Assembly: GCF_001559865.1 (NCBI RefSeq)
Contig: NZ_LOHE01000070.1
Span: 1-32,308, forward strand
Direction: 5' to 3'
DNA length: 32,308 bases
From: Abyssisolibacter fermentans
Lineage (GTDB): Bacteria > Bacillota > Clostridia > Tissierellales > MCWD3
The notes beneath the pieces are model-generated. The model saw nothing but the letters and a program-made list of their open reading frames with translations. It had not been told where the DNA came from and ran no database searches. Each line of letters starts with the position of its first letter. Position 1 is the first letter of the stretch. Shown here in pieces: positions 16,816-26,724 of the stretch. Made by a program: the position numbers and the translations under genes.

Positions 16816-17100
16816 CTACTCTATTGAACCCTCTTTCATTTTAACAATTGGTATGTTAGCAATAAGAGCAGATGTTGTCATTTCTCCTTCGCAACCTTTA
16901 CTTCTAGTTACTTGTATATCTAAACCTTCTTCATCTATTACCATATAATCAGAAATAACCTTAATTATATCTCCTTTTAACATATCAAGAAATTTAGGAG
17001 AAATATTTGTTCTGTCATGAATTAATACAAGTCTTAACCTTTCTTTTGCAACATTTTTACTATTACTATTACTTTTATTAAATATACTTGTAAAACTCAT
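16816..17100 (-). CDS. minE: Cell division topological specificity factor MinE
   Basis: 94 residues, full-length MinE. The N-terminal anti-MinCD helix region contains KERLRLVLIHDRTNISPKFL and the C-terminal topological-specificity domain contains MLKGDIIKVISDYMVIDEEG. MinE stimulates MinD ATPase and displaces MinC, so this organism has the MinCDE oscillator rather than the DivIVA-only type. The ATG follows AAGGAGGGATTTAA, and the gene begins 13 bases after minD. Confidence 0.95.
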   Translation of the reverse strand: MSFTSIFNKSNSNSKNVAKERLRLVLIHDRTNISPKFLDMLKGDIIKVISDYMVIDEEGLDIQVTRSKGCEGEMTTSALIANIPIVKMKEGSIE

Positions 17101-17113
17101 TTAAATCCCTCCT

Positions 17114-17908
17114 TTAGTTCCCAAATATTTTCTTTCTAAGTTTATATAGCATTCCTCTTTTTACTTCCAAGTCTATAAATTCTACTTCTTCACCTAATAT
17201 TCTCTTAGATATGTTTCTGAAAGATCTACCAGACAATGCATTCTGCTCAGTTACTACTGGTTCTCCTTTATTTGTAGATATAACAATTGCTTCATCATCA
17301 GGAACTATACCAATTAAATCAATAGCTAGTATATCTATCATATCTTCTATGTTCATCATATCTCCACGAGCAACCATTTCTTGTCTAATTCTATTCACTA
17401 TTAACTTTGGATTATGTAAACCTTTTGCTTCTAGTAATCCTATAATTCTATCAGCATCTCTTACAGCTGAAATCTCTGGTGTAGTAACAATAAATGCTCT
17501 ATCAGCACCTGCTATAGCATTTTTAAATCCTTGTTCAATGCCGGCCGGACAATCAATTATAACAAAATCAAACATTTCTTTTAGTTCATCTACTAAAATT
17601 TGCATCTGCTCTGGTGAAATTGCCGTCTTGTCCTTTGTTTGAGCAGCTGGTAATAGAAATAATCCCTCATGTCTTTTATCTCTTATCAGAGCTTGCCTTA
17701 ATCTACAATTTTTTTCCACAACATCAACTATATTATAAACAATTCTATTCTCAAGCCCCATTACAACATCTAAATTTCTTAGTCCAATATCAGCATCTAC
17801 TACTACTACCTTTTTATCAAATATCGAAAGCCCAGTACCTATGTTAGCGGTAGTAGTCGTTTTTCCAACTCCACCCTTACCTGATGTTATTACTATTGCT
17901 TCTCCCAC
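17114..17908 (-). CDS. minD: Septum site-determining ATPase MinD
   Basis: 264 residues, ParA/MinD ATPase with deviant Walker A GKGGVGKTT at residues 10-18, switch I region VVVDADIGLRNLD, and FVIIDCPAGIEQGF (Walker B). It ends in an amphipathic membrane-targeting helix (MLYKLRKKIFGN). MinD binds the membrane in the ATP form and recruits MinC or MinE. The start is GTG 17908, with AGGAGG at proper distance. It lies between minC and minE. Confidence 0.98.
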   Translation of the reverse strand: MGEAIVITSGKGGVGKTTTTANIGTGLSIFDKKVVVVDADIGLRNLDVVMGLENRIVYNIVDVVEKNCRLRQALIRDKRHEGLFLLPAAQTKDKTAISPEQMQILVDELKEMFDFVIIDCPAGIEQGFKNAIAGADRAFIVTTPEISAVRDADRIIGLLEAKGLHNPKLIVNRIRQEMVARGDMMNIEDMIDILAIDLIGIVPDDEAIVISTNKGEPVVTEQNALSGRSFRNISKRILGEEVEFIDLEVKRGMLYKLRKKIFGN

Positions 17909-17920
17909 GTAATTTACCTC

Positions 17921-18544
17921 CTATAATAATAAATTTTTCTGTAAACACGGCTCTATTACTACAATATCTTCTTTTATACTTGCTACAGCAGACCATTTAA
18001 TTTTCTTATTTTGATTATCGGGGCTTCTAGCTATAATATCAGCGATTCTTAATTGTGATGATTGCAAATTATTACAAGCAATTATTGCACCTCTATTTCC
18101 TTTACAACCAGCATGAGCAATTCCTCTGAGAGCTCCTAAAATAATTATATTCCCACCAGCAATAACCACAGAACCTGAATTAACATCACCTAATATTACC
18201 AAGTTCCCATTATATTTTATTGTTTGTCCAGACCTTATGGTTGTCCGAACAAATTTAGTCATACCTTCATCAATGTTTTTATGAAATAAACTTTTATTTA
18301 TCTCTTTTTTTTCAACAGATAAATCTATATCAATGCCATGTTTTTTAGTTACTATATATTCTATTGTTTCTTTCTCTTTATCAGTTAGCTTTCTTCCAAT
18401 AAAGTTAGTAACCTTGCCTCCATTAAAAAAATTTTTTGCACTGTCTAGCTTTATATCAAGCTCTTTTATTATTTCATTAAAATCTCCATCTTTTATATAT
18501 ATACTTAGACCATCTTTATTTCCTTTAAATATAACTAGACTCAT
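17921..18544 (-). CDS. minC: Septum formation inhibitor MinC
   Basis: 207 residues. The N-terminal ~100 residues are the divergent FtsZ-inhibiting domain, and the C-terminal beta-helix carries the MinC signature (TIRSGQTIKYNGNLVILGDV, GNIIILGALRGIAHAGCKGN, AIIACNNLQSSQLRIADIIA). It blocks FtsZ ring formation away from midcell with MinD. The ATG follows TGGAGGAGAAAA. It starts the min unit 265 bases downstream of the mrdA stop; a terminator-like hairpin separates them. Confidence 0.95.
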   Translation of the reverse strand: MSLVIFKGNKDGLSIYIKDGDFNEIIKELDIKLDSAKNFFNGGKVTNFIGRKLTDKEKETIEYIVTKKHGIDIDLSVEKKEINKSLFHKNIDEGMTKFVRTTIRSGQTIKYNGNLVILGDVNSGSVVIAGGNIIILGALRGIAHAGCKGNRGAIIACNNLQSSQLRIADIIARSPDNQNKKIKWSAVASIKEDIVVIEPCLQKNLLL

Positions 18545-18789
18545 TTTTCTCCTCCAATAAGCTCATCTGCATATGTAATGTATTCTTCATATCAAGAATT
18601 AATTCCTTCTAAAGCTACTAAAAAAGTAATCTTTAGGTATAAATAACTAGTCTGTAACGCTACTGTTAAAAATACATTTACATTTATTTATTTACATTTC
18701 ATATGTCTTGTTTTTTATAAATAGTCATCATTTTTAAATTTTAAGAAATTTTTCTAAAATAACAAATATAATCAAGATACAAGTACTAT

Positions 18790-18825
18790 ATAAAAGACTA
18801 ACCGAACAATTATTCAGCTAGTCTT
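18790..18825 (-). terminator. Hairpin overlapping the mrdA stop, probable terminator
   Basis: On the minus strand AAGACTAGCTGAA and TTCGGTTAGTCTT form a 13-bp stem with two G-T wobbles (18794-18825), followed by TTTATATAG. The mrdA stop codon (18810-18812) lies in the loop. The T-run is short, so termination may be partial, leaving minC weakly linked to the mre genes. Confidence 0.6.
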
Positions 18826-21800
18826 GTTCTCAAGCTTATACTATCTTCTTTATTATTTAATCCTAAATATTGTGCAATTATATCTTTAGCAACTGGACCA
18901 GAAAATCCCCCGTGACCTCCTTGAAAAATAACTGTAGCTACAGCTATCTGAGGATCATCATACGGAGCAAAGGCAACAAACCATGAATAATCATCATATT
19001 TTTTACCAGTAGCAGGGTTAACACCATCTTTTTCTGCTGTACCTGTTTTTACTCCTACTTGTACTGGAAAGTTCCTAAATATAGATCTAGCAGTACCCTC
19101 AGTAGCAGCCATATTCATACCTTTTTTCACATAATCTAAATATCTATCATCTTTTAATTCAACCTTTTTAGCTGTTTTTTCATCTTTAGAAATTTCTTCT
19201 CCGTTAATATCTTCTATTCTTTTTACTACACTAACATCATGCTTATACCCTCCATTAGCAAGAGTAGCAATATAATTTGCAATCTGAATAGGTGTATATG
19301 AGTTTTGACCTTGCCCAATAGCTATATTAAATGTATCTGCTAACTTCCATGAAGATTGATTTAAATATGTGTGTTTTACCATATCTACTAAGTTTATTTT
19401 TATACCTTCAACCTTCTTATCGGGTATAAATCCAAAATTGTTTAGCCTTGAATAAACTTCTCCTCTAGTCAGTAGATATTCACTATCAACCCAGCTTACA
19501 ATTTCTTCTATTATTTCAACATAACGCATATCATCTATTACAATATCATCTTTTTTGTAATATTTTAAATTGTTTTTTAAATATCTTCTTAACGCTCTCT
19601 TTGTCATGTTGATTTTTGTAAAAGGATCTGGTACACCGACATTTCTTTCAGCTGGAATATCAATCTCAATACCTGTTTTGTCATTTAAACCAAATTGCGT
19701 TGCAACATCTAAAATATCTTCTATTTCTATTTTGGTACCAATATTTTTATTCGTTCTAAGGTTTTTCCCTGCCGCGAGCGTATAGAAATAATAGTTACAT
19801 GAATCTTTAATAGCTTTAAATAAGTCCGTAGGACCATGAGTACGTCTAGATGAATTCCATATCCAACAGCCAAATGGTTGATTACCAAGCTCTACATAAC
19901 CTAATGCATTAATTTTTTTATATGGATCCATACCTTTTTCTAATACAGCTAAACCTGTTATCATTTTAAAAACAGAACCAGGTTGTATAGCTGTTTGTAA
20001 AGCTATATTATATAAAGGTCTTGGTGCTAATGGATCCTCTTCATTTTCTGGTTTTAAGCTTTCCCAATCCTCATATGAAATACCTGTTACAAATAAATTA
20101 GGGTCATATGACGGATAATTTGCTAAAGCTAATACTTCACCTGTTTTTACATCTATTGCTACTACTGCTCCAGATGTAGCGTTTACAAGCTTCCTACCAT
20201 CTTTTTTTTCTGGTTTATAATTATAATTTCCCCATTTACTTTTATATTCTCCTGCTATCTGTATTTGCTCTAATGCTTGTTTTAAAGAAGCTTCAGTAAC
20301 TTTTTGAAGCTTGGCATCAATAGTCAAAAATAAATTATTACCAGGAACTGCTTCCTTCTCCTCAAGTACTTTAAGAGTATTTCCTCCTACATCAACTTCA
20401 ACCTTTTTGTACCCATTTTCACCTTTAAATAATTGTTCATATTTTTGTTCTATACCTGTCTTGCCAATTATATCATCAGGAAAATATTTTAGTTCATTAA
20501 TATATTTTTCTATTTCTGAAGTTTGAGCTATTTTACCTAGATAGCCTAATAAATGAGCTGCTGTTTTTCCCATAGGATAATATCTTGTAGGATCAATAGA
20601 TACTTTTACCCCAGGTAATTCAAAATTATTTTCCATTATTCTGGCAAATGTAGAATCTTTTATACCATTTGCAATATTAACAGGTTGATATGCAGTATAA
20701 ACTTTTCTGTTTAACTGCTGAATTATTGACATAATATATCTTGCTTCATAGTCACTTAAATCTTCATTTATATCATATTTTTCTCTTAATTTTTCAAAAA
20801 CTTCCTTTTCACTGGAATTTCTATTTATACCTATTGATTTATATTGTTCAAGCCATTGAGCTTTATTTATTAAAGGCACATAATCCCATTTTGCTATTGA
20901 TATCTTAGGATTTATCCCTTTATTTAAAATTTCCTTTTGTAAAAGATATTTTATAGAATCATTCGTTACAAAACTCTCCATGCATGAAGTTCTTGTAAAA
21001 ACATCAGTCTTATCATTTTCTACAATATATTGAGTTTTAAGTGCTAAATATATCAAAGCATCTATTGGTTCCATTTCACTTTCAAAACCGTATTTAGATA
21101 AAAAAGTAATCTTATCGTTATTATTGGTATATTTAAACACCACTTTATCATTTTCAATTTCATACATGATAGGTATATTAGTACTGTTTTGATTCAATAA
21201 ATCAAATAACAGCTTTGCAGGTATAAATTCACTATTTTTTTCACTACCTATTACTACTCTACCTAAAATATTTTTCATAACACCAGATTCAATAGCAATA
21301 TAAACAAAATCTGATACTGCAGTGGTATTCATAGTTATCCCCGAAAATTGTTTCATAAGACCTTTTTTAATATCTTTGTACTCATTATCATAAGTTAATT
21401 GAAAGTCATTAAATACATAGTTTGTATCAAGTCCATTTTGCATGAGTAATTCATAAACCATCTCGGACATAATAGGATGCTTAATCATATATCTAACTTT
21501 TTTCTCATTATTTTTCAAGAAATAGACAATAGATTCTTTAGCATTAAGATTATTGGGTATATTATGACTTTTTTTCCATTCACCTATGTTTTTGTCGCTA
21601 TCAAATTCTATTTTTACATTATTAAAATCATCTAAATAACAGATTAATGGTGCTTCTTCATTTTTTTCTTCTATTTCTAGTATTGCCCTTTTTGCAGCAT
21701 AAAAAATATGTTCACCATCGCTGTTTACATTTTTTTTATATTTGTTTAGCAATTCTCCCAGTAAATTATTCTGAATAATAATATCAGCAATTTCTTCATA

Positions 21801-22193
21801 GATATCATTATCATCAAAATTTGGCTCAGCATATGTTATAACATTAAGAACAATAGGAAATTCATTAACATATTGTTCTCCTTCATCATCTAATATTCTC
21901 AGCAAATTTAATGCAGTTTTGTTCCTTTGTTTTTTATCAACTTGGTCCTTAATTATTTGAACTGTAAATGTTGGCTTGTTTCCTGCTAATAATCTACCAT
22001 ATCTATCTCTAATTTCACCTCTAGCAGGTCTAATAGGCAATTCTTGAACTCTCATCGAATCAGCTTTTTCCTTATATTCTTCACCTTGAACAAGAGTTAA
22101 ATTAGCCAATTTTAAAAACATAGCAATAAAAGCTATGAATATAAAGCTAATTAAAATAGTATATCTATTTTTAAATTTAGCAATTAATTTCAA
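18810..22193 (-). CDS. mrdA: Penicillin-binding protein 2 (elongasome transpeptidase), unusually long
   Basis: 1127 residues. An N-terminal membrane anchor (YTILISFIFIAFIAMFLKLA) is followed by a conserved juxtamembrane part (PIRPARGEIRDRYGRLLAGN). After a long unusual region, the dimerisation-domain motif DPTRYYPMGKTAAHLLGYLG appears only near residue 540. The transpeptidase domain has SVFK at residues 740-743, SCN at 798-800 and KTG at 1049-1051, so all catalytic motifs are intact. Typical PBP2 is about 600-750 residues; here about 300 extra residues sit in the pedestal region. PBP2 cross-links peptidoglycan for rod elongation with MreBCD. Start is TTG 22193, with AAGGAG inside the end of mreD. 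Confidence 0.95.
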   Translation of the reverse strand: MKLIAKFKNRYTILISFIFIAFIAMFLKLANLTLVQGEEYKEKADSMRVQELPIRPARGEIRDRYGRLLAGNKPTFTVQIIKDQVDKKQRNKTALNLLRILDDEGEQYVNEFPIVLNVITYAEPNFDDNDIYEEIADIIIQNNLLGELLNKYKKNVNSDGEHIFYAAKRAILEIEEKNEEAPLICYLDDFNNVKIEFDSDKNIGEWKKSHNIPNNLNAKESIVYFLKNNEKKVRYMIKHPIMSEMVYELLMQNGLDTNYVFNDFQLTYDNEYKDIKKGLMKQFSGITMNTTAVSDFVYIAIESGVMKNILGRVVIGSEKNSEFIPAKLLFDLLNQNSTNIPIMYEIENDKVVFKYTNNNDKITFLSKYGFESEMEPIDALIYLALKTQYIVENDKTDVFTRTSCMESFVTNDSIKYLLQKEILNKGINPKISIAKWDYVPLINKAQWLEQYKSIGINRNSSEKEVFEKLREKYDINEDLSDYEARYIMSIIQQLNRKVYTAYQPVNIANGIKDSTFARIMENNFELPGVKVSIDPTRYYPMGKTAAHLLGYLGKIAQTSEIEKYINELKYFPDDIIGKTGIEQKYEQLFKGENGYKKVEVDVGGNTLKVLEEKEAVPGNNLFLTIDAKLQKVTEASLKQALEQIQIAGEYKSKWGNYNYKPEKKDGRKLVNATSGAVVAIDVKTGEVLALANYPSYDPNLFVTGISYEDWESLKPENEEDPLAPRPLYNIALQTAIQPGSVFKMITGLAVLEKGMDPYKKINALGYVELGNQPFGCWIWNSSRRTHGPTDLFKAIKDSCNYYFYTLAAGKNLRTNKNIGTKIEIEDILDVATQFGLNDKTGIEIDIPAERNVGVPDPFTKINMTKRALRRYLKNNLKYYKKDDIVIDDMRYVEIIEEIVSWVDSEYLLTRGEVYSRLNNFGFIPDKKVEGIKINLVDMVKHTYLNQSSWKLADTFNIAIGQGQNSYTPIQIANYIATLANGGYKHDVSVVKRIEDINGEEISKDEKTAKKVELKDDRYLDYVKKGMNMAATEGTARSIFRNFPVQVGVKTGTAEKDGVNPATGKKYDDYSWFVAFAPYDDPQIAVATVIFQGGHGGFSGPVAKDIIAQYLGLNNKEDSISLRTRLAE

Positions 22194-22198
22194 TTAAA

Positions 22199-22708
22199 TC
22201 AACTCCTTTGCTTTCCTATAAATCTTAATTTAGGAGTTTTTATAAGTTTGGTTATTGTTCTAAATATAAAAATACTTAATATAGAATTATAAAGTGATTC
22301 AAGTATAAACATACTTTTAAATATTTCGAGATAATTCATATCATAATTATTTAAATAAAAAAATAGTGTTTGACATAAATTGCAAAGTATAGTGGCGATT
22401 ATTGTAAATATAAATGGTGTTAACATAGTACTTGTAAATACCTTTTTGTTAAACATACCACTACCATAACCTATTAAAAAGTATATAAGAGCAAATACTC
22501 CTAATGCACTCCCAAAAATAATGTCATATAAAAATCCCAAAACAATACCAATTGTAGCACCTGTCTTACTTCCTTTAAGTAAAGCAAAACATATTATTAT
22601 TACTAAACACAAATTTGGAACAATGCCGAAAATTGCAAAATATTGCAAAACAGTTGATTGTAATAGAAATGAAAACAAAACAATTGTTCCAATAACTAAA
22701 CCTCTCAA
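22199..22708 (-). CDS. mreD: Rod shape-determining protein MreD
   Basis: 169 residues, hydrophobic, about five membrane helices. The start LRGLVIGTIVLFSFLLQSTV (TTG start), LVIIICFALLKGSKTGATIG and FLYDIIFGSALGVFALIYFL fit MreD. MreD is a membrane partner of MreC and PBP2 in the elongasome. The TTG start is two bases past the mreC stop, with GGGGGCAG inside mreC as ribosome site, so coupling is likely. Confidence 0.93.
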   Translation of the reverse strand: MRGLVIGTIVLFSFLLQSTVLQYFAIFGIVPNLCLVIIICFALLKGSKTGATIGIVLGFLYDIIFGSALGVFALIYFLIGYGSGMFNKKVFTSTMLTPFIFTIIATILCNLCQTLFFYLNNYDMNYLEIFKSMFILESLYNSILSIFIFRTITKLIKTPKLRFIGKQRS

Positions 22709-22710
22709 AA

Positions 22711-23562
22711 TTACTGCCCCCTTGACTTCTGAGTTACTATCATAACTTCATTAATATTCTTGAAATCAATAGTCGACTTAACTTCTATTCGTTTTATTAA
22801 ATCTTCACTATTTTTATATACCTCTGATATTTCACCTATATATAATCCCGGAACATATACTTTTCCCATACCAGATGTAATTAGCTTGTCTCCAATTACA
22901 ATATCAGATTTTGCATCAAAAAGTATTCCATTTAACTTTTGATCTAAATTCCCTGATACTATACCATTATCTTGAGTTCTAATAACTTTAAAACTAACAT
23001 TACTTCCTTTATCTATAACAGCTAAAACCTTTGACCAAGTTTCTTCAACCTCAACAACTCTTCCAACCAAGCCAGCTTCTATTATATCACCATCTAATCT
23101 AACTCCATAAATTACTGCATCACCTTTTTTTACTCCATCCTTAGAACCTTTATTAACAACAAATCTGTTAAACCAATTTCCCGGGTCTTTGCTTACAACA
23201 CGTGCATTTATATACTCAAAGTTGCCTTGTTGTATTAATTCTAATTCATTTTTTAACGCATCCATTCTACTAATAATATCACTCATAACTCTATTTTCTT
23301 CTTCAAGCTTAGCAACCTTTAACTTTAACTGAATATTTTCTTGTTTTGTTTGAGAGAAATTAGCTATAGAACTAAATGTATTAGCTATAGATTGACTGGT
23401 ATTATATAGGAATCCTTGAATTGGAGTTATTATCTTTCCTGTAAAACTTTCAATTGAAGTACTTTGGTATTTTTCTTGAGATGTTATTATTATAATAATA
23501 ATGAGAATGATAGCAACACTTGCTACTATCATTCTATTTTTATATTTTTTAAAAATCTTCAT
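22711..23562 (-). CDS. mreC: Rod shape-determining protein MreC
   Basis: 283 residues. It has an N-terminal membrane helix (MIVASVAIILIIIIIITSQE), a coiled coil at about residues 72-115 (KQENIQLKLKVAKLEEENRV) and a C-terminal beta domain (ARVVSKDPGNWFNRFVVNKG, GLVGRVVEVEETWSKVLAVI, LYIGEISEVYK). MreC links MreB inside to PBP2 outside. It follows mreB after 14 bases; the ATG is preceded by GGTTGGTGATTAATA. Confidence 0.95.
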   Translation of the reverse strand: MKIFKKYKNRMIVASVAIILIIIIIITSQEKYQSTSIESFTGKIITPIQGFLYNTSQSIANTFSSIANFSQTKQENIQLKLKVAKLEEENRVMSDIISRMDALKNELELIQQGNFEYINARVVSKDPGNWFNRFVVNKGSKDGVKKGDAVIYGVRLDGDIIEAGLVGRVVEVEETWSKVLAVIDKGSNVSFKVIRTQDNGIVSGNLDQKLNGILFDAKSDIVIGDKLITSGMGKVYVPGLYIGEISEVYKNSEDLIKRIEVKSTIDFKNINEVMIVTQKSRGQ

Positions 23563-23576
23563 TATTAATCACCAAC

Positions 23577-24650
23577 CTAGCTTCTTCTAGTGTTAGTAGA
23601 CACCTTTTTTAGCATATCAATATCCTCAACTGCTTTACCAGTTCCTAAAACTACACAATCTAACGGAGTTTCTGCTATATTTACAGGCATCCCTGTTTCT
23701 TTGCTAATAAGCTTATCTAATCCATTCAATAATGCTCCACCACCTGTAAGCATTATACCAATTTCCATAACATCAGCTGCTAGTTCAGGAGGCGTTTTTT
23801 CAAGAGTATATTTTACAGCTTCAATTATACTTGATACTGGCTCTTTTAAAGCTTCATAAATCTCTTTAGATGTAATATCCATAGTTTTTGGTAATCCTGA
23901 TATTAAATCTCTACCTCTAATACTCATTGAATCTTTTCTGGATAACACTAGCTTGCCCTCTGGGTCAAACTTTTCTAGTTTAGATTTGCTAATTAATGCT
24001 GAACCTATTTTAGTTTTAATTTCTTCAGCAGTTCTTTCACCAATCATTAAATTATAATTCTTTTTAATAAACTGTATGATTGATTCATCCAGTTCATCTC
24101 CACCAACTCTGATTGATTTACTAGTTACTATACCGCCTAAAGATATAATTGCAACTTCAGTTGTACCTCCACCTATATCAACAACCATACTTCCAGTAGG
24201 TTCTTGAACTGGTAGGTTTGCTCCAATAGCTGCTGCCATTGGTTCTTCTATCAAATAAGCTTCCCTTGCACCAGCTTGATGTGCTGCTTCCTCTACTGCT
24301 CTTTTTTCAACTTCAGTAACTCCTGATGGAACACATACAACTACTCTTGGCTGAACAAAAGAACTCTTTTGTGTAGCCTTTTTAATAAAATGTTTTATCA
24401 TATTCTGGGTGATGTCAAAATCTGCTATTACTCCATCTTTCATAGGTCTAATAGCAACAATGTTCCCAGGTGTTCTACCTATCATTTTTTTAGCTTCAGA
24501 ACCAACTGCCAATACATCATTTGTTTTAGTCTTAACAGCAACAACTGAAGGCTCTCTTACTACTATACCCTTACCTTTTACATAAACAAGTGTATTAGCT
24601 GTTCCTAAATCTATTCCCATATCTTTTGAAAAAAAATTGAATAATCCCAT
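23577..24650 (-). CDS. mreB: Rod shape-determining actin homologue MreB
   Basis: 357 residues after taking ATG 24650 ([20 protein letters not shown]), preceded by AAGGAGGAGCAGTAAAATA; a 23-codon longer frame runs into radC and lacks a ribosome site. Actin-fold ATP-binding motifs are intact: phosphate 1 [11 protein letters not shown], phosphate 2 [13 protein letters not shown] and adenosine [13 protein letters not shown]. The N-terminal FNFF is the usual amphipathic membrane helix. MreB filaments guide lateral wall synthesis; mreC, mreD and mrdA follow directly. Confidence 0.97.
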   Translation of the reverse strand: MGLFNFFSKDMGIDLGTANTLVYVKGKGIVVREPSVVAVKTKTNDVLAVGSEAKKMIGRTPGNIVAIRPMKDGVIADFDITQNMIKHFIKKATQKSSFVQPRVVVCVPSGVTEVEKRAVEEAAHQAGAREAYLIEEPMAAAIGANLPVQEPTGSMVVDIGGGTTEVAIISLGGIVTSKSIRVGGDELDESIIQFIKKNYNLMIGERTAEEIKTKIGSALISKSKLEKFDPEGKLVLSRKDSMSIRGRDLISGLPKTMDITSKEIYEALKEPVSSIIEAVKYTLEKTPPELAADVMEIGIMLTGGGALLNGLDKLISKETGMPVNIAETPLDCVVLGTGKAVEDIDMLKKVSTNTRRS

Positions 24651-24678
24651 TATTTTACTGCTCCTCCTTATGCTTATC

Positions 24679-25374
24679 CTATAATAAACCTTTTTCTTTA
24701 AAACTGATATATCTTCCATTTCCTATTATTACATGGTCTAATACATTTATACCCAAAATCTTTCCACATTCTATCAACCTATTAGTAATACTTACATCTT
24801 CCTTACTTGGTTTAGGATCACCACTTGGATGATTATGAACTAGTATCATTGAAGCACTACTTTTTTTTATAGCCATCTTAAAAACTTCCCTAGGATGAAC
24901 TATTGATGAGTTTAAATCTCCAATTGATATATTTTCCATGCTTATTATTTGATTTTTCGTATCTAAAAGTAAAACTCTAAAATGTTCTTTTTTAAGATGT
25001 CTCATATTTTCCATTAAAAGATTCGACACATCATCAGGTGAACATATTTTATATTTGTAAGTACTAGAACAAGAAACTGTTCTCTTACCTAATTCAACAG
25101 ATGCTAATATCTGAGCAGCTTTACATTTTCCTATTCCTTCAATAGTCATCAATTCTTGTAATGAGCAATCATTTAAAAAAGCTAGTCCTATTTTGTCTAG
25201 TGCCAAAATGCCTTGCGCTAAATCCAAGGCAGATTTTTTCTTGCTTCCTGTCCTGATTATGATTGCAATAAGCTCTGAATTAGATAAAGTATGACATCCA
25301 TATTTATATAATTTTTCTCTCGGTCTTTCATCAATAGGTAAATCCTTAATCGCATATTTTACATTTTCACTCAT
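24679..25374 (-). CDS. radC: RadC/YeeS family JAB-domain protein
   Basis: 231 residues from ATG 25374 ([20 protein letters not shown]). An N-terminal helix-hairpin-helix region ([20 protein letters not shown]) is followed by the JAB/MPN metal-binding site [14 protein letters not shown]. The physiological role of RadC is unsettled; the original link to DNA repair in E. coli was later withdrawn. It lies directly upstream of mreB, as in many Firmicutes. Confidence 0.95.
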   Translation of the reverse strand: MSENVKYAIKDLPIDERPREKLYKYGCHTLSNSELIAIIIRTGSKKKSALDLAQGILALDKIGLAFLNDCSLQELMTIEGIGKCKAAQILASVELGKRTVSCSSTYKYKICSPDDVSNLLMENMRHLKKEHFRVLLLDTKNQIISMENISIGDLNSSIVHPREVFKMAIKKSSASMILVHNHPSGDPKPSKEDVSITNRLIECGKILGINVLDHVIIGNGRYISFKEKGLL

Positions 25375-25437
25375 AAACAAACCCTTACCTTTAATACAAA
25401 ATAAATTTATTATGCATCATATTAGTTTATGTCTTTT

Positions 25438-25454
25438 GTCATATGTCATATGTC
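25438..25454. repeat. Short tandem repeat upstream of radC
   Basis: GTCATATGTCATATGTC is a tandem copy of a seven-base unit that contains the palindrome CATATG. It sits in the 155-base gap between maf and radC and could be an operator or simple chance sequence. Confidence 0.35.
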
Positions 25455-25529
25455 GAATATTATTTTGACCTTGATTATTTCAAATCGATTTTAGTTCCCT
25501 GCTCATAATATTTAAATTTCTATAAATAA

Positions 25530-26117
25530 TTAGTATGCATTTAATAATTCAAAATCAAAATACTGCCTTAAAATATCATCCAGTTTAGAGATAGGTAATC
25601 CAACAACGTTAGAATAAGAACCATTTATATTTTTAATAAAAGCAGCGCTTAATCCTTGTATTGCGTAACTTCCAGCTTTATCAATATATTCTCTTTTATT
25701 TAAATAATTTTCTATTGTCCTATCACTAAGATTTTTAAATTCTACTATAGTTTTCTGATAGTCTACAATCTTCAAAACAGTACCTTTTTGTAAAACAGCA
25801 ATCCCAGTGAAAACACTATGCTCTTTACCAGAAAGACTTTTCAACATCTCATAAGCATGTTCTTTATTTTTAGGTTTCCCTAATATCTGACCATTATACA
25901 CTATTGTATCAGCTGCAATAATAATATCTGAGTCCGTAACTTTATTTGACACATCTAGTGCTTTTTGTAAAGCTAAAGACATAGCAACAATTTGAGGTTG
26001 TTCATTACCATTAATTTTTTCAGTAATATCACTGGTAACAACCTCTAATTCAAAATCATATTTAGAAAGTAATTCAAATCGCCTTGGTGAAGCTGAAGCT
26101 AGAATCAATTTTTTCAC
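25530..26117 (-). CDS. maf: Maf family nucleoside triphosphate pyrophosphatase
   Basis: 195 residues, full length. The N-terminal LILASASPRRFELL, the central IIAADTIVYNGQILGKP and YAIQGLSAAFIKNINGSYSN are Maf signatures. Maf proteins hydrolyse dTTP, UTP and modified nucleotides and are linked to septum inhibition. The start is GTG, with AGGTGAT four bases upstream. It precedes radC-mreB, as in Bacillus. Confidence 0.95.
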   Translation of the reverse strand: MKKLILASASPRRFELLSKYDFELEVVTSDITEKINGNEQPQIVAMSLALQKALDVSNKVTDSDIIIAADTIVYNGQILGKPKNKEHAYEMLKSLSGKEHSVFTGIAVLQKGTVLKIVDYQKTIVEFKNLSDRTIENYLNKREYIDKAGSYAIQGLSAAFIKNINGSYSNVVGLPISKLDDILRQYFDFELLNAY

Positions 26118-26125
26118 TCTATCAC

Positions 26126-26377
26126 CTACAACTTTCTATATACTAAAATAGCTATAACAATACCTATTATGCTAGCTAAATTTATACTTACTAACATTCC
26201 AAATGTTAATTTAATAACTTTTAAGTCTAAAACTAAAGGAGTTTTAAGACCAACAGAATAATTTCGTCCAAGAATTTCAATTTTATCGCTGAAAAAATCT
26301 CCTATTACTCCACCTATTATTAATCCTACTATAAGTAAAATAATAAGAACTCCTGTATTTCTATTTCTGCTCTTCAT
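26126..26377 (-). CDS. Small membrane protein, DUF4321 family
   Basis: 83 residues with two membrane helices (VLIILLIVGLIIGGVIGDFF and MLVSINLASIIGIVIAILVY) separated by a short loop (GLKTPLVLDLKVIKLTFG). This fits DUF4321, small clostridial membrane proteins encoded upstream of maf. Function unknown. The ATG follows AGGAGGAAAAAGACG. It is probably the first gene of the maf-radC-mreB unit. Confidence 0.85.
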   Translation of the reverse strand: MKSRNRNTGVLIILLIVGLIIGGVIGDFFSDKIEILGRNYSVGLKTPLVLDLKVIKLTFGMLVSINLASIIGIVIAILVYRKL

Positions 26378-26673
26378 CGTCTTTTTCCTCCTAAGTATTA
26401 ATGTTTATTTGAAAAATATCACATTATATATTTTAACACTAAATTCAATAATAATGAATAATTTATAAACATTTTTTGCATAAAAAGAGCTTTGTCTTTA
26501 AGCATTTATATTTGAGACTTATGCATACAAAGCCACATTTAAAGTTTATCATTTTGCTAATTTATTTACAAGTAAGATTTTGCTCCTTTCAAAATATTTT
26601 TGTTTTGTATATTTTTTTTATTTTATATTATTTTTGTTATTTTATAAATCATTTGTGATATTTTTATTTTTTG
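26378..26673. other. AT-rich divergent intergenic region with interleaved inverted repeats
   Basis: No gene is seen. Two 7-bp complementary pairs interleave: TGCATAA (26477-26483) with TTATGCA (26519-26525), and GCTTTGT (26489-26495) with ACAAAGC (26527-26533). The order A-B-A'-B' would give either a pseudoknot or alternative hairpins. The region separates the minus-strand maf/mre block from the plus-strand peptidase. Confidence 0.45.
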
Positions 26674-26702
26674 TTTACTTTTCCTTTTATTGGTTGTATA
26701 AT
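26674..26702 (+). promoter_or_regulatory. Sigma-A promoter of the M28-like peptidase gene
   Basis: TTTACT (26674-26679), a 17-base spacer and a perfect TATAAT (26697-26702). It would start transcription near 26709, giving a leader of about 190 bases before the peptidase ATG. Confidence 0.75.
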
Positions 26703-26724
26703 TGTTGTCTGTAGGAGGTATTTA

